From positions 2,480,001 through 2,544,000 of the forward strand of contig NC_092329.1 in assembly GCF_036785885.1 (NCBI RefSeq): 64,000 bases of DNA, read 5' to 3'. Below the pieces are notes generated by a model. That model saw nothing but the letters and a program-made list of their open reading frames with translations. It had not been told where the DNA came from and made no database searches. Numbering within the stretch: the stretch's first letter is position 1; each line of letters opens with the position of its first letter. Both the position numbers and the translations under genes were made by a program. Shown here piece after piece: positions 12,546 to 27,056 of this stretch. This stretch comes from Coffea arabica (Eukaryota; Streptophyta; Magnoliopsida; Gentianales; Rubiaceae).

Positions 12546-13322
12546 TCTCTACAATAATAAAGTTATGTAGTTAGTTTGGTATCAACTTTTTCTGTCATTT
12601 TTTGTATTTCTAAGTTTACCTTCCCTATAAGTGCTCGACTTTTTGTATTTTCAAATTTACTCTCTCTATAAGTGCTTCGCCGATACTCAAACACTACATA
12701 CAAAATAACTACTTCCATCCAATAATTAGTGACAAATAACTAATTCAATCCAAAAATTAGCGACAAAATAACTACTTCAATCCAGCCACCGTTTCCCTCT
12801 TGCAAACTTTCCCTACTCATATTGTAACCAACTTTGAGTGATTGACACATGCACCAAAATACGAGTAGGAACAAATTAATAGCACACAAAACTAAAACAC
12901 ACAAAAAAACTAAATAGGACAATTATAAGGATCATGATCAGTGGATGGCATCCTCGGCATGAGATGATTCAATCAAGATCTAAGGTCAAGGTAGTTTTTT
13001 CGCATACTCAAAATTTTGTCATCTCCTTGCTAACTGAAGTGATTAATGAATGTTTCTTCCTTGAAAAGGTCAAGCAAACAGACCAACCACAAAATTTCTT
13101 AAATCATGGAAATGATTTTCTATTTCTAAGTTCACAACTATTCCAATTGTTTTTATATATTTAAATTTTGCTATGTTCTTGCCAAGTAAACTGTTAAGCA
13201 TGTTAAGAACTAATTATGATTTTTATACAGAAATTTTGTCATTTACTTGCTAAGTAAAATGTTAAGAACTAACTATGATCTTTAAAGTGTTACACACGCA
13301 TCGAGTGTGCTCCCATCACTAG
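12546..13322 (+). mobile_element. candidate non-autonomous Helitron
   Basis: A plausible 5' end TCTCTACAATAATAAAG follows an A at 12545. The 3' end has a weak hairpin (CACAC 13293-13297, GTGTG 13305-13309), then CTAG at 13319-13322, then T. The ends fit Helitron rules, but the hairpin is only 5 bp and the pairing of the two ends is inferred. Confidence 0.35.
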
Positions 13323-13562
13323 TATAAAGAATGAGAGGGGATTTAGAGTTAAAATTTTGTGTCATATTTTAATTTTTCAAAGATTTACTAAGGATAACTA
13401 CTTAATTAGTAACTTCTACTAACTTCCATACCTAATAACTTTTATTTGTTTGTCAAAAAAAGTTATAACTTCTTTTTTCTGCCAAAAGAAAAACTTACAT
13501 TTATTGATTTTTCTTCATTTTTTCTTGATTTGCACACCCATAGGTTGTGCTTTTTCCACTAG
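13316..13562 (+). mobile_element. candidate small Helitron (247 bp)
   Basis: The 5' end TCACTAGTATAAAG (after A) resembles the start of the Helitron at 62341-62571 (TCTTACTATGTATAAAG). The 3' end has a hairpin GCACAC (13532-13537) / TTGTGC (13545-13550), then CTAG at 13559-13562 followed by T. It abuts or overlaps the preceding Helitron-like end. Confidence 0.5.
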
Positions 13563-14971
13563 TTAAATATAAAAAGTACTCATATAAGTATACACATTAT
13601 GATTAAGCGTCTAATAAGTATACACTCATAATAAGTATTTTATGGGGCGAGGAGTGTAGTGTGTGGTGAGTTCTTCGTTAAGGCTCTTAAGCCTCCCTCG
13701 TTCCCTTGCCCCATAAAATTCTTGTCCCACATCGACTTGAGAGGTGTGCGTGTGTTTGGATTTAAGGTCCGTGAGTTTACCCAGAAGTCAGCAATTGCCT
13801 TTTGGGTAAACTGGTGGAGTTACCTTAGATCCGGGTGTGTGTGTGTTTTCTTACAGTTGTTGAAGTCTAATAAGTATTTTGAGTAAAAACTCCACTACTT
13901 AAGTACTTTTTTAACATAATTCACCCCAATATACTGGCACAAGAAGTCAACAGCCATCAATAGGTTTTGCGAAGAAGGCCACAACATGCATATGGATTTT
14001 TGGAATACGAATGCTTAAGATTAGCCCATTCATAAATACTGTAGTTAATTTGCTGATTAGAGAGCAGGGGTAGTATAATATGGTTGCTACCGTAAGTTAG
14101 CCACTCTCTTCGCCTTGCGTCCATAACCCTTCACAAGGATCGTTTAGTGGAGCCGTAAGAGTTTTCCGTGCCTTCAGTGTTGCTACACCTGGAAAGTTTA
14201 GGCGACTTGTCACCTTTTTCCGATTCGACAAATGCAGGGCCGGAAGTGGAAGGCTGTACTGTCCTGGATGGATTTGAGGTTAGTCGTCGCGCATGGTAAG
14301 CGTGGTCATCATCATTGTGCTTTTCAAATCTTTTCCCGTCAGTTCATAGTGGAGCAGTACTAACCATCTTCCAGTACAAGATTTTTACGGCTTCAGAGCA
14401 CAGAGCTGTCCCATTGCATTGCTTAGAACAAGCACTCACCCCACTTATTAATCAAGTTTCCAAGAAAAACAATCCAAATCGGGAATAGGGAAAGCAACAA
14501 TTTTTTTAAAAAAATCAAGATTTCCACGAGAGAAGAAAGTCAAGGTTTTGTTTTGGATTGTAATTTTACACGGACAAGTGTTACATTTTTTTTCTGTAAA
14601 TATATTTTTTAATCAATTTTTCACTTTACACGCATCAAATTATTTCAATCTATTTTTCTACAAAAATTTCTAAATGCAACAATTCAATCAAGCCCAAAAG
14701 ATTCTTTAGGAAAGTACTCACGTCGTCATATATCGATGTCTACATGGACATGGACATGGATCACTGCATGTAGAATTGAAAGTAGTAGTAGTAAATTGAC
14801 TGACAGCTAAAAATTTTGTAACAAAACAGATACCATCCCCGAAAAAAAAGGCTGCCAAAAACCCGTACAGATCACTAGTACTACAACTACCATTTCTAGC
14901 CGGTGGGATCGTCATAATAACATCAAAAAAAATGTCTTCAACAAAGAAAGCTGGTACACTACTTTCCTGCT

Positions 14972-15945
14972 TTAGTCGAGGAAGATTTCAATGCTGCTAT
15001 CTTTTACCGATTCGCACGTAGGACAAACCTCAAGAAGTGATTCGCAAGTTGTGCAGGAGCAGAGATGCCTGCAAGGAAGAAAGACAATGGACAATCTTCG
15101 AGCTTTACACAGCTTACAAGCTAACTTTTTCAACTCCTGATCTTCTCGGTTTCTGCATTCCCCGTTTGAAGATTCACAAACTGATTCTACGTCAAGGGCC
15201 CTGACCAGCTCAAGCCTATTGTTAAGGCCTATGACCATAGCTTCATTGTCCATTGCTTTTCTCTGCCACTCTTGGGCCTCGACCTCTGCCCTTATCAGTA
15301 AATTTTGCAGCTCCATGGTTCTGTTTCTTGCAATTTCCAAGTCCTTGTCTTTTTGGTGCATTAAGTTCACAATCTTGGATTCATATCTCTGTAGCAGAAC
15401 TGCTTGTTGCCTTCCCTTTTCTTGCACAAGTGTCCTCAACCTTTGATTCTGTGATTTTCACAATAACCAAAATTCATTTGATGAAAAAACCAAGAAATTT
15501 AAAGGAAATTAAATAAAAAAAAATCTGATCAAAGGATTTCCATCATCAATATCCCCTCATTTGCAAGAGAAGAAAACTAGAAATAAATGATGGTACTGCT
15601 TATGAAGAAGCGTGACGCTGATCTATTCCGTGTAAATACGCGGAAACATGGATAATCTGATGCAAATGAGAAAACCCATGTCTCCGTTTTTTGCATTATT
15701 ACCTCCAACTGCAGTAACCAGTCCATTTCCAGCCTCTGTTTTGCAAGCTCAGAGGCCAAAGATTCAGAGCACGCCATTGACTGAGGGATTTCGCAATCTT
15801 TTTCTTGATTAATGATGCTTTGATCAACAAGTTGACGATGGTCTAGGTGTTGTGGCTGATCTTGGAAATAAGCATCATCATCCAACCCCAAAATAGAGTT
15901 CACAAGCCAGTCTGGTAAACTACACACGGGTAATGTCAAGCTCAT
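14972..15945 (-). CDS. BOI-related RING-type E3 ubiquitin ligase
   Basis: Two exons, 15945-15703 and 15448-14972, encode 239 aa. Residues about 65-165 form a charged coiled coil with the conserved segment before the RING that contains EWQRKAMDNEAM (the WRD-like region). The C-terminal RING (about 192-226) has the order CxxC, C-H, CxxC, CxxC in CKLC...LPCRHLCSCTTC...CPTC. This is the BOI/BRG family, single-subunit E3 ligases that limit cell death and stress responses and interact with DELLA proteins in Arabidopsis. The N-terminus (MSLTLPVCSLPDWLVN) is shorter than in Arabidopsis BOI, so the subgroup is uncertain. The ATG at 15945 is the first in frame. The family call is secure. Confidence 0.88.
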
Positions 15946-17863
15946 CTTCCAAAGGATATTATTAGAGAAAGCAAAGCCAACTTGAAGTGGAAGTTTTCAA
16001 ACTGTAGGACTAATTGGAAAAAAGAACGAAAACGAAATGGGTTAGGTAAAAAGCAAGAAAGTTCATGTTCTTGTTAGATTAGAGGAGATGCATGACCTCT
16101 CTCCCCCTTTTTTTCCCCCTCAAAAGTGGAAACTTGATTTGGGTCGAAGAGAACCTCTGCTTTTGGCTTGTTTGGACTCTGAGCTTTGATTGTGGTCTAA
16201 TTGACCGACGAGTGATGATGATCAGAATCCGTATGCTGTGTTAACCAGACCTCCGAGAGGAAAAGAACTCGTGGCTCTCCCCTTGTGGTGTATGCTTTGA
16301 AAACAGACACTACGATTTCAACGGCAAAATTATACCATCTAATGTAATTTTTTCTGTTGGGTGGATAATGTTCACGAGAATAATGTAGAGACATTAAGTG
16401 GATTACAGCAAATTTAGTTGAGAAAATGTGAGCGAAACAACAAGATCTGGATAAATGGGGTAAATAAATTATTCTAAAAATGAGAATTTATAACTATACT
16501 TATATCCCTCTCAAACGACAGATAATTCTGATTATCCTCGAAATTTCATATGAAATGTGAGATTTGAAATCTCTCTTAAACTAAAGTTTTATGGAACCTA
16601 ATTACTACTATCTAGTAAAACTAGTATATATATTCATTGGCCGGTTGTCTATGAGTTACAAGTGTGGAAAAAGTTGTATTATTCACAGATAGAACATTGT
16701 TCATTGTTCATTTACTTTAATCCAAATATAAGGATAAGGTAGTTTTTTTAGTCTATTTTTTAAGCCAATTATTGAAAGTAGACTTGCAATATTGCCTTTT
16801 GCTTCCTTCCCTTTGCGTCTTCTTTATACTCCTCTTTTATGGACGATTTCTGGGCCCACTTTGATGATGTGTTTTTAGGCGTTTATATAAAATTTTACAA
16901 CAATTTACTTTATAATTTATAAAAAAATTTTATGGAGAAATTAAAAAACTTTTTTATTTTTATTTTTCTTTATATTTTGTTTCTTTCCTCTCTTTTTCTT
17001 CCTCTGTGCCACCACCGCCGACTTGCACCAATAGAGGGGGAGAAAGAGAAAAGAGGGAGACAAGGGAAGGAGAGATGGAGAGAAGAAACAAAAAAACAAA
17101 AAAACAAAAAACCAAAAAATAAGGGGTAATGGTGGCAACGACAATCAGCTGTATGGGCTAAGGCGAAAATCCAAATGAATAGAAAAAAAAAATGGCGATA
17201 GAAGAGAAAAATAAGCATGTGTTGTTTTCAAGTATTTTAGAGTGTTTACTTTAAAAACTCAGTGACATTTTTAGAAGTTGCTATAAGCAAATTTATATAA
17301 TAAAATAACCCAAAACATTGGGATGCCAAGCAAAATTTTGCTAAAAGGATCGCTTTTCGCAAAACGTTCTGTGACAGACTCGATTGGGGAGCACATTTGG
17401 TGCATTAGAGAAAATATTATAGTAATTGCATTTCAGTTGTCGCTGATCCAATTACAAATTACATATTGACAACCTCTGGACATAAATATTATCCCGGGGG
17501 TTTTCAATTCTAAATCATCGAAAGTGCAAATTAATATTGGACTGGTCATAGTATGCAACTACTTTAAGTGGCCGGGCTTGCAATTCCATTTGTACATTGT
17601 ACTGGATCAAGGACGGCCTAGCAGCAATAGAACTTTCCTAGCTTACAAATCTTCAGAAAGAAGAAGAAACATATAACCAATATAGCATAGTGACAGATCA
17701 AGCACGTACGCCGCCATAAGTAAACAACTCACTGACAATTTCCATTGGGTTTTACCTATCAAAACTGCAAGACAACGTTGGAAAATTCCTAGCACTCAAT
17801 CTCATATGATGTTCGTAGCTTCAGATTCAAATTCAGATTGACCATTCTCATGCCCCAGGAAAA
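15946..17863. other. upstream region of the BOI-like gene
   Basis: The 5' UTR and promoter of the BOI-like gene are expected at the left end. The middle holds a foldback-like element (16866-17320). No supported gene. The C/T-rich and A/G-rich tracts at 16970-17110 give spurious reading frames on both strands. Confidence 0.5.
16866..17320. mobile_element. MITE-like foldback element with pyrimidine/purine core
   Basis: The left end (GATGTGTTTTTAGGCGTTTA, then TATAAAATTT) and the reverse complement of the right end (AATGTTTTGGGTTATTTTA, then TTATATAAATTT) are similar over about 30 bp. The core has a C/T-rich block followed by an A/G-rich block that could pair. No coding capacity. The boundaries are approximate. 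Confidence 0.35.
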
Positions 17864-20323
<2,460 letters not shown>

Positions 20324-20810
20324 TTCTATCAAGTCTGCAGCAGAAAGTTCCAAGCTTCCTACTCTCTAATACTCCTGCGGTGGATGAAATGGAGGCAACT
20401 TTACACTTTACAGGGGTGAGCTCGTGGCTGCTGGCTTGTCACGAGGGCTCTAGAATAAGGCCAAATTTCTTGCCACGTTAGCAAAATGAAACTTGGGCCC
20501 TTTTGTAGTCGGTGCTTATTGGGTTTTCTGGCACATACTGTGATTCTGTGTTCAGCACTTTTAACTTTAATTCATGAAGCCCAAAGCCCAATAGTTTCTG
20601 GTTGTCAATTTTTGGACTTTTTTTTTTTTACTTGGAAGCACAAGTTTTGGACTGGGACGCACAAATTTTTGCATACTGTGCTCGAGATAATGGCTGAATT
20701 TGTACTCACAAAACATTTTTATACAATTTGTTATATGACGAATCCCTCGGTTTGGAAAAATGGCAAATGCTTGCAGTGGCTTGGTTTAAGTGTTTATTTT
20801 AAATCATGTG

Positions 20811-20832
20811 ATATATATATATATATATATAT
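20811..20832. repeat. (AT)n microsatellite
   Basis: About eleven AT units in intergenic DNA. Confidence 0.9.
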
Positions 20833-21109
20833 TATCGTATAATTATACATCACTAATTATAACTTTTTCCCTACATCATTTGACATCCTCGTCAAATATA
20901 GACCACGGTGACCACGCACAGCTAACATTTGCAAATTTCTTCTTTTTTTTTTTCTCGAGAATAAGTGATAAATAGGAAATTAAATGAACAAAAACCGAGG
21001 TATAGCAATTGACTTGTCCTTGGTGTTATTAAATTCTTTTCCTTGTGTGCAAACTTCATCCTATAGATTAGAACTTGGTGTGATGTTAAGTAGCGTTTTG
21101 ATAATATAT

Positions 21110-21267
21110 TGTTTGGATAGTAAACTTATCCCAAATAATATTTCGCTTGTATCATAAACATATTTTTCAATCCACCTTTTTACATTCTCAACCACCTTTT
21201 TATCTCACATACATCACATCACAAAAAGTGCTACAGTAATTATTCCAAATAATACTCTATCCAAACA
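21110..21267 (-). mobile_element. 158-bp MITE, copy 1
   Basis: It is bounded by inverted termini TGTTTGGATAG and CTATCCAAACA. Its reverse complement aligns along the full length with the 158-bp element at 55996-56153; for example, both contain AATAATTACTGTA followed by GAGATAAAAAGGTG. Non-coding. The superfamily is not determined because the target duplication is unclear. Confidence 0.75.
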
Positions 21268-22893
21268 ATAAACTCCCAAACAAAATGAAATGTAACTCAT
21301 TTTTTATTCCTTTCTCCAAACTTATGCGTTTTCTTCATTTTATGTATCTCATAAACTCACAAATTATGCTTTAAATATACTTTATGGCGATGCTTTTTTT
21401 CGAAAATATATGTTTTTGCAAAATTTTATCTGTGGGATAATAAGTAAGAACAAAGCAGCTGAAACGATGGTTGGACATAAATAAAACCACGAGGGCAGTA
21501 CACAAAATGGATAAGTGGACTAATTTTGCAATTAACTATCATAAGCTATATTTTATTTGGGAAAGATACAGTTCATGGAAATTTTTTTAAAAATACTTGT
21601 GCTATTGTTATATGAATATGTTCAAAAAATCTAAATTGAAAAAGGAAAAATACATCACTTTGAGAAGATAAGAGAGAGGAACCTAATAATTATTCGATAC
21701 GAAAGAAATGAGTGCTAACAAAAACTTAAAGTAGATGAAAAGAGTAGTCGGAGAGCTTGGGCACATAAATAGGGGTTAAACAAAGTTACTCGATATTCGT
21801 TTGGCTCAATTTCAAGCTTGGTTTATTTATAGGCCACAAAGGTAGGATTGAGAAGTGGACAAAGGTACTCTATGTCTAAATTCAGTTTAAATCAATTAGA
21901 ATTTGTTGAAACTGATTCATTAATTAATCAAACTAAACAAGAACAATATTTTGCATTCGCCAAATTTCAAGTTTAACTTTGGTTAGCATAATAAGAAAAT
22001 TTTTATGTAAAATCTTTAAATTACTCAAGTCAAAATTAACAGGAAAATTGAGAGAATGACTCGGTTTGAGGACTTTAGTTTAGTGGGCTGATTGGGACAA
22101 AAATGCACGTGATGGGTAATGGGTTGGATGAAACTTCGGACCAGTCTAGTGACTTACCGCGCACTTTAACTTAAAAATAAATAAGCAAATTTGAATATCG
22201 AGGTGCTCAATTTGATCAAATTCATTTACAATCTACACGCGAGAAAGATAAAAGCGAAAAGGATTCCGCCTAAAAAAGAGGATGAGAAAGAAAAAATTCA
22301 CCTAGGACTTTGTTTCCAGTAAAATTTCTTGAAAATGTAACAATCAAATTTGGAAAAGTGAATAAACTCCCAAACAACATAAAAAATTACATCTTCTTTC
22401 CTCATAACTCATGTTCTATCTTCTTTTTATTTTTTATTTCTCTCATAAACTTCCAAAGCTTCCAGTGTGGAGAGAGAACAGAAAATTAGCAGTGAAAAAA
22501 AATATTAGCAAGTAATTCAAAAAAAAAATCGCTACGATAATTGAGAAAGAATACAAATGACAGGTTCAGGCTGCATCAAAATGTGTCGTCCTGTTTTGTC
22601 AATACTCAGCGCAAGACTGAAGAGAACAACACTTGTGTTGCCCAAGAAATCCAGACAAAGGGCCCAAACCATTAAATAGCCAGCAAGGCCCGAAGGGCTA
22701 CCGTATGCAAAGCTGGAAAGACGACAGCACTAATTTTTTAACTTTTCGGATGCGTGTTGGAGTAGAATTTTCCTGGCAACCACCGCCACAAACAAAAGGC
22801 AAGACGTAAATTGCAACAAACCGAAGGGCAGCAGACGGAAATATGGCAAGTAAAAGCCGTGTGGAAGTCGGCCTCTCTCAATCTCTTCCACGC

Positions 22894-23000
22894 CTATATA
22901 TACTGCCCCTAAGGGTGTGGAAGCCCTTTGTTATTCGCTTTGGGTAATTTAGAGCCTCTCTTTGCTATTCGACGAAGCCCTCTTAACCCTAGGGTTTCTT
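22894..23000 (+). promoter_or_regulatory. core promoter and leader motif of the MSRCFP gene
   Basis: A TATA box (CTATATATA at 22894-22902) is followed by TC-rich leader sequence. A palindromic telo-box, AACCCTAGGGTT, lies near 22986-22997. Telo-boxes (AAACCCTA) are common near the start of housekeeping and translation-related plant genes. The start site is predicted at about 22925-22935 from TATA spacing. Confidence 0.5.
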
Positions 23001-23155
23001 AAGTCTCTAGATCTGGCAGATCTCGTCCGATTTTAATCTCAGTTAAGAGAGTCTTGGGTCGCAAAACCATTTATTGAGTTAGGGTTACGATTGTATCGGT
23101 CAATTCTTGGGAAATCCCGATTTGAAAATTGAAAACAGTGCTCTGTATCGAGAGG

Positions 23156-26101
23156 ATGTCGAGGTGCTTTCCGTACCCTCCTCCCGGGTATATATTGAGT
23201 AAAGCCGGCAATGAGGCCTTGATCGAATCGATTAAGGTTTGTTGAACAGAGCACTTGTGATTTTGTATCTTTAATGCTCTTTCTCTCTGTCTCGGCTACT
23301 GCTTTTGCTGTGCTTGTATTCGATGTCGATTGACACCGAATCATGAACAAGGCTTCCATGTAAAAAACATATGAATGTTTAATAACGTAATCCGTGTATA
23401 GCGAAGTAAACATTTTTTCCGTCATTAATTATTATTTATTACAAAAAAAATTTTTGGGTCTGACATCCAAAAAAGAAAATTTTGGGTCTGCAGTTAAGAT
23501 CCCTTAATATGTCCCTTTTTCCTCGGATCTGTATTTCACCCGGGTGAATGTGAATTTGGAATGATTTTGCATGACAGTCTGCATTTATATGTATATGCTT
23601 AAGGTGAGGACCTCAGCTATTATGCTCAACAGCAAGGACGACAGTTTTTACGTCTTGAATGTACCGTGGTACCGTGGCCAAAGTAGAAGTGGTTCTGGTC
23701 TTGAGTTGAGAGTCTACATGGGTTGACTTCAAGAAATATTTTGTTAGCACTTGATGATTCAGGAACGATATGAGTGGTAATCTTGTACGGAGAATGATTT
23801 GGACTGGATTCGAGGTTGATGTGTCAATTAATGATCATTTTGAATAATGGTGAGGTTTAGTCCCAATTAGTTTCAGTTGATGTGTCAATCAGTGATCGAT
23901 TTTGAATAGCGTTGAGGTTTAGTCCCACTTAGTTTCAGTTAGGTTTTAATTGTGAAGGGATTATTGCGTGGATACGTTTGGAGAGGGTTTCAGTCTGAGG
24001 CATCTCAACTTGGAGTTGTTTTCTTCCTCCTATTGCCTTGGGGAAAATACTTGGAACACCTTAAAAATTGGATATAATCCATATGTTTCTTTAACGCAAG
24101 AAATGTTCCGTTGCCACGAGACAATAACTGTGTCTTAGTTCACTTCTATATAGTTAGGGGAATGTGATATGATGGGTTATCATGTGATAGTTTGAGTTTC
24201 TGAGCTCAGTGACTGAATGAGTTCTTTAGTAACGTCTGTGGTACTGAGCGTCTCACCTGTGGTACTAATTCAGTAACATACTTAGTACCATGTATGGTGC
24301 AATTTGTGTGTTTTCTGCTGTAGCTAGTTGCCCTATGGGCCTCCTGTACAATATTGAAACGCGAAATCTTGAAATTGAATAATAAGTTTTTGAATTAATG
24401 TTTCTCCATCCTTCCAATTGTTTTATGGTCTTCTACTCTCTTAAAGTTTTTAACAAATTGTTTTATTGTAGTTCTATTTAGAAATGAGAAAATATCATAA
24501 AATGCTTTTTGGAAGCATGATCTTCTAATTACTGAAAATATATTTTCTGATACTAGGTTCTCTTCCAAAATGCCTTCTGTCCAGTGATCAGATATTGTAA
24601 ACATTTTTAATATTTGGAAGTGCATAATTGCATCTTGACGAACTTCAACCTTACTAGATTGCAGTTTGCTGGAAATGCTTTTTCTTGGCCATCGTTAGAG
24701 AAAAAGGCGAAATGAATGTGTCTTTATCGATTTAGTTTTGAAGATTTCTTTCTTCCTGTTGTGTTTTCCATCAATGTATTTATGAAGTTCTGAAGTGACT
24801 AGTTATGAGACATTACCCATTTGGTTGTTCAAATTAGAATTGGTAGGTTTCTGAAATGCGAGTTCTTTGCTTTTTCATGCCAAATGCAGAGGATCAATAT
24901 CCAGTTCTATAAAAATGTTTCTATTGAACTGCTTATTAGCATACATGGAATGTTACTCTATCCAAGGAATTGTATGGCCTGCTTTTGTGTAAAGTTCATG
25001 ACGAACAATTCGTGTTATATGGGCGATCTATGGTCACGTTTTGGTCATGTTGCATTCTGGTCTTACCTAGCCCACACAGTCTAAATTTGTTGTTCTGGTG
25101 CTCTAAAGCTCCAGAAGGAGTGGGAAAAGACAAAGGCAGATAGGAAGAAAGAGAAGAAGAGGGAAAAGAAGGAGAAAAAGAAAGCAGAGGAACAAAAAGC
25201 AAGGCAAACCAAGGCAAGTCAATTTGATCATGATGCTTGTGGAGGTGAAAGTTGGGAAAATGTCAAAGGCGGGTTTCTCCAGAAAGAAAGAAAAGATGAT
25301 TCTGAGCAATTGGAAAGGAGCGGTATCACAGAAGAACACGAGCAGCCAGTCTGTTCACAACACCCGAGCTATTCATCCGATAGCACTCAGAATAGCAACA
25401 AGCGCAAGAGGCATGACTCCCCTTTGAATGGAACCCGTGTTCAAGGTGAGTTTTGGCATCTTTTGTGTCACAACTTTTTTTAATAGGAAAAAAGGTTTAA
25501 AAAGGTTAAGAAAAAATGACATTTATCAGTTGTTTGACTCCGTACTGATCATGAATTAGGCAACATTTTGAGGATTCGATTACCCTCTCAAAAGCACATT
25601 CAACATGATTCTAAAGATCGTGATGAACTGCTGTGCTCCTCTTCTGGAAGGACTGATATTCCTGCTGAACATAAAGACGCAAGAGCTGATCCAGATAAAT
25701 CATGCTCTACTTCACTGGGAAGTGACTTGGTTCTTCATGGCCTTCCTCTTAGATCCGATCAAGGGTTGGCTCGGGGGAATTCTTGCCAGCAACCTGATGT
25801 CACGTCTCAGGAAATTGTACACACTGATTCTGGCTCCAAAAGACATAGGAAATTGAAACGGGCTGTTAAACGGTACACGGATTTGATAGAGAATTGGACC
25901 CCTCCTAGCCGACTTAGTGAGCATACTGAAATTGATGATGAAGGGTGGTTGTTTGGAAGTAAGCATGCAGAAAAACAGCCAGAGAAGAAGGTTAGAAGCA
26001 GCAGCGATATTTCCTGTTCCAGCAGCTGGTTGTTGTGGCCCAGGGCTTGCTACTTGCACGATGCAGATATATACGCCTTGCCGTATACGGTTCCCTTTTG
26101 A
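23156..26101 (+). CDS. plant-specific Lys/Glu-rich protein of the MSRCFP family
   Basis: Three exons, 23156-23236, 25109-25445 and 25560-26101, encode 319 aa; intron 1 is 1.87 kb. The N-terminus MSRCFPYPPPGYIL is a signature of a conserved but uncharacterised plant family. It is followed by a highly charged Lys/Glu segment (KTKADRKKEKKREKKEKKKA), probably helical and nuclear-localising, and then a disordered Ser-rich middle. The conserved C-terminus has KRYTDLIENWTPPSR, DDEGWLFG and finally WPRACYLHDADIYALPYTVPF split around a Ser-rich linker. No enzymatic motif is seen, and the function is unknown. An acceptor six bases downstream in exon 2 (after CTCCAG) would also keep frame. The model closes without stops. 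Confidence 0.82.
23816..23938. repeat. tandem duplication, 61/62-bp units
   Basis: Two adjacent copies (23816-23876, 23877-23938), both starting TTGATGTGTCAAT and ending TTAGTTTCAG, lie in intron 1 of the MSRCFP gene. They differ at about nine positions including a 1-bp indel. Confidence 0.85.
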
Positions 26102-27056
26102 GTTTGTGCTCGCTAAAGAAGAGCTTAGTACGCTGACCTTGGAATTTTGGTAGTTTATCTCTAAGGGTAGTGTTGTCGTTGTAAACATTTATAGTGCTTT
26201 CTGTTTGTGCCAATTAGAGCTGGGCTGCAATTCAAAGAAATGTGCATCGACTTTTTGATTAGAGTTGATATTTGAGAGAGGGTGCGATTCTTTGTTCGCA
26301 ACAGATAATTGAAATGCTACTATTAATACAAATCGTGCTTTGTTCCATATTATAATGTGTTTTGTTTGAAATACAAATGTAAAGCCTGATCCTGTCTATC
26401 TCGGTGAAAAATGAGGCGTTGATGATTTTCTGAAAGACTGGTGTAGCGTATTTCCTGGGGAATTCCCCACAAAAGAGAGTTGATTTTCGCACACAAAAAA
26501 TCTTTGGAGGCTCTTTTTGGAGGCACAAAAGAAAGCGCCATTGTTAAAATGCTCATTTTATGGCTCAAGTTTAAGAAAGTGATTCATTCGCTCTTTATTT
26601 TGCAGCATATACCCATGATTGGATTTTCGTCTTTGTCTTTTTTCCTACCAGAGTACCAATACCTATAGTTAAAATTACTTGGTGGTGAAGGAAGCTAACC
26701 ACATCTTCTAACCGTAAATCACAAAAGAAGTGTTACCGTTTAAGAGTAAGGCAAAATTGTGTTAAAAGAGTAACTGATCGATAAAATTTGTGATGTACCA
26801 ATTTTTCTGGCAAGCAACCGAAAAAAAAAAAAAAGATAGTAAATGTTTATACACGGATTTATTTCCGGGTCGGGGGATATACGGGTCGATGAGTTGTCAA
26901 TAATGACAATAGTACACAGGTATTTGAGTAAATTTTTTTTTTTTAAAAAAAGCCAATAGACGTCGTTGGTTAGTTTCAGCTAGCCAGCTAAGAAATTCTC
27001 GAAACAGAGGTGGAACTGAATCAGCTGAGAGTGGAGGGGTAAAGGGAGTGAAAAAA
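26102..27056. other. intergenic spacer between the MSRCFP gene and VPS35
   Basis: The 3' UTR of the upstream gene probably occupies the first 200-300 bases. The VPS35 promoter and leader occupy the right end, where a purine-rich leader precedes the ATG. No other gene seen. Confidence 0.5.

Larger units (their letters stand above)
12172..14971. other. gene desert with Helitron termini
   Basis: AT-rich, with no supported coding sequence. It contains the candidate Helitrons at 12546-13322 and 13316-13562. The rest, including a more GC-balanced stretch at 14090-14450 and the putative 3' flank of the BOI-like gene, shows no recognisable gene or RNA. Confidence 0.45.
20324..23155. other. intergenic region between divergent genes
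   Basis: The left end holds the promoter of the mPGES-2-like gene, the right end the promoter and leader of the MSRCFP gene. Between them are a (TA)n repeat and a 158-bp MITE. The remainder (21270-22600) is AT-rich with nothing recognised. Confidence 0.5.

Noticed and set aside
16932-17218. Overlapping small frames on both strands
   Set aside because: Low-complexity C/T and A/G tracts inside a repeat produce Phe/Leu/Lys-rich frames without any domain.
20324-20353. Upstream start for the mPGES-2-like protein (10 residues longer)
   Set aside because: The upstream codon is TTG; the first ATG in frame is at 20323 and gives a typical targeting peptide.
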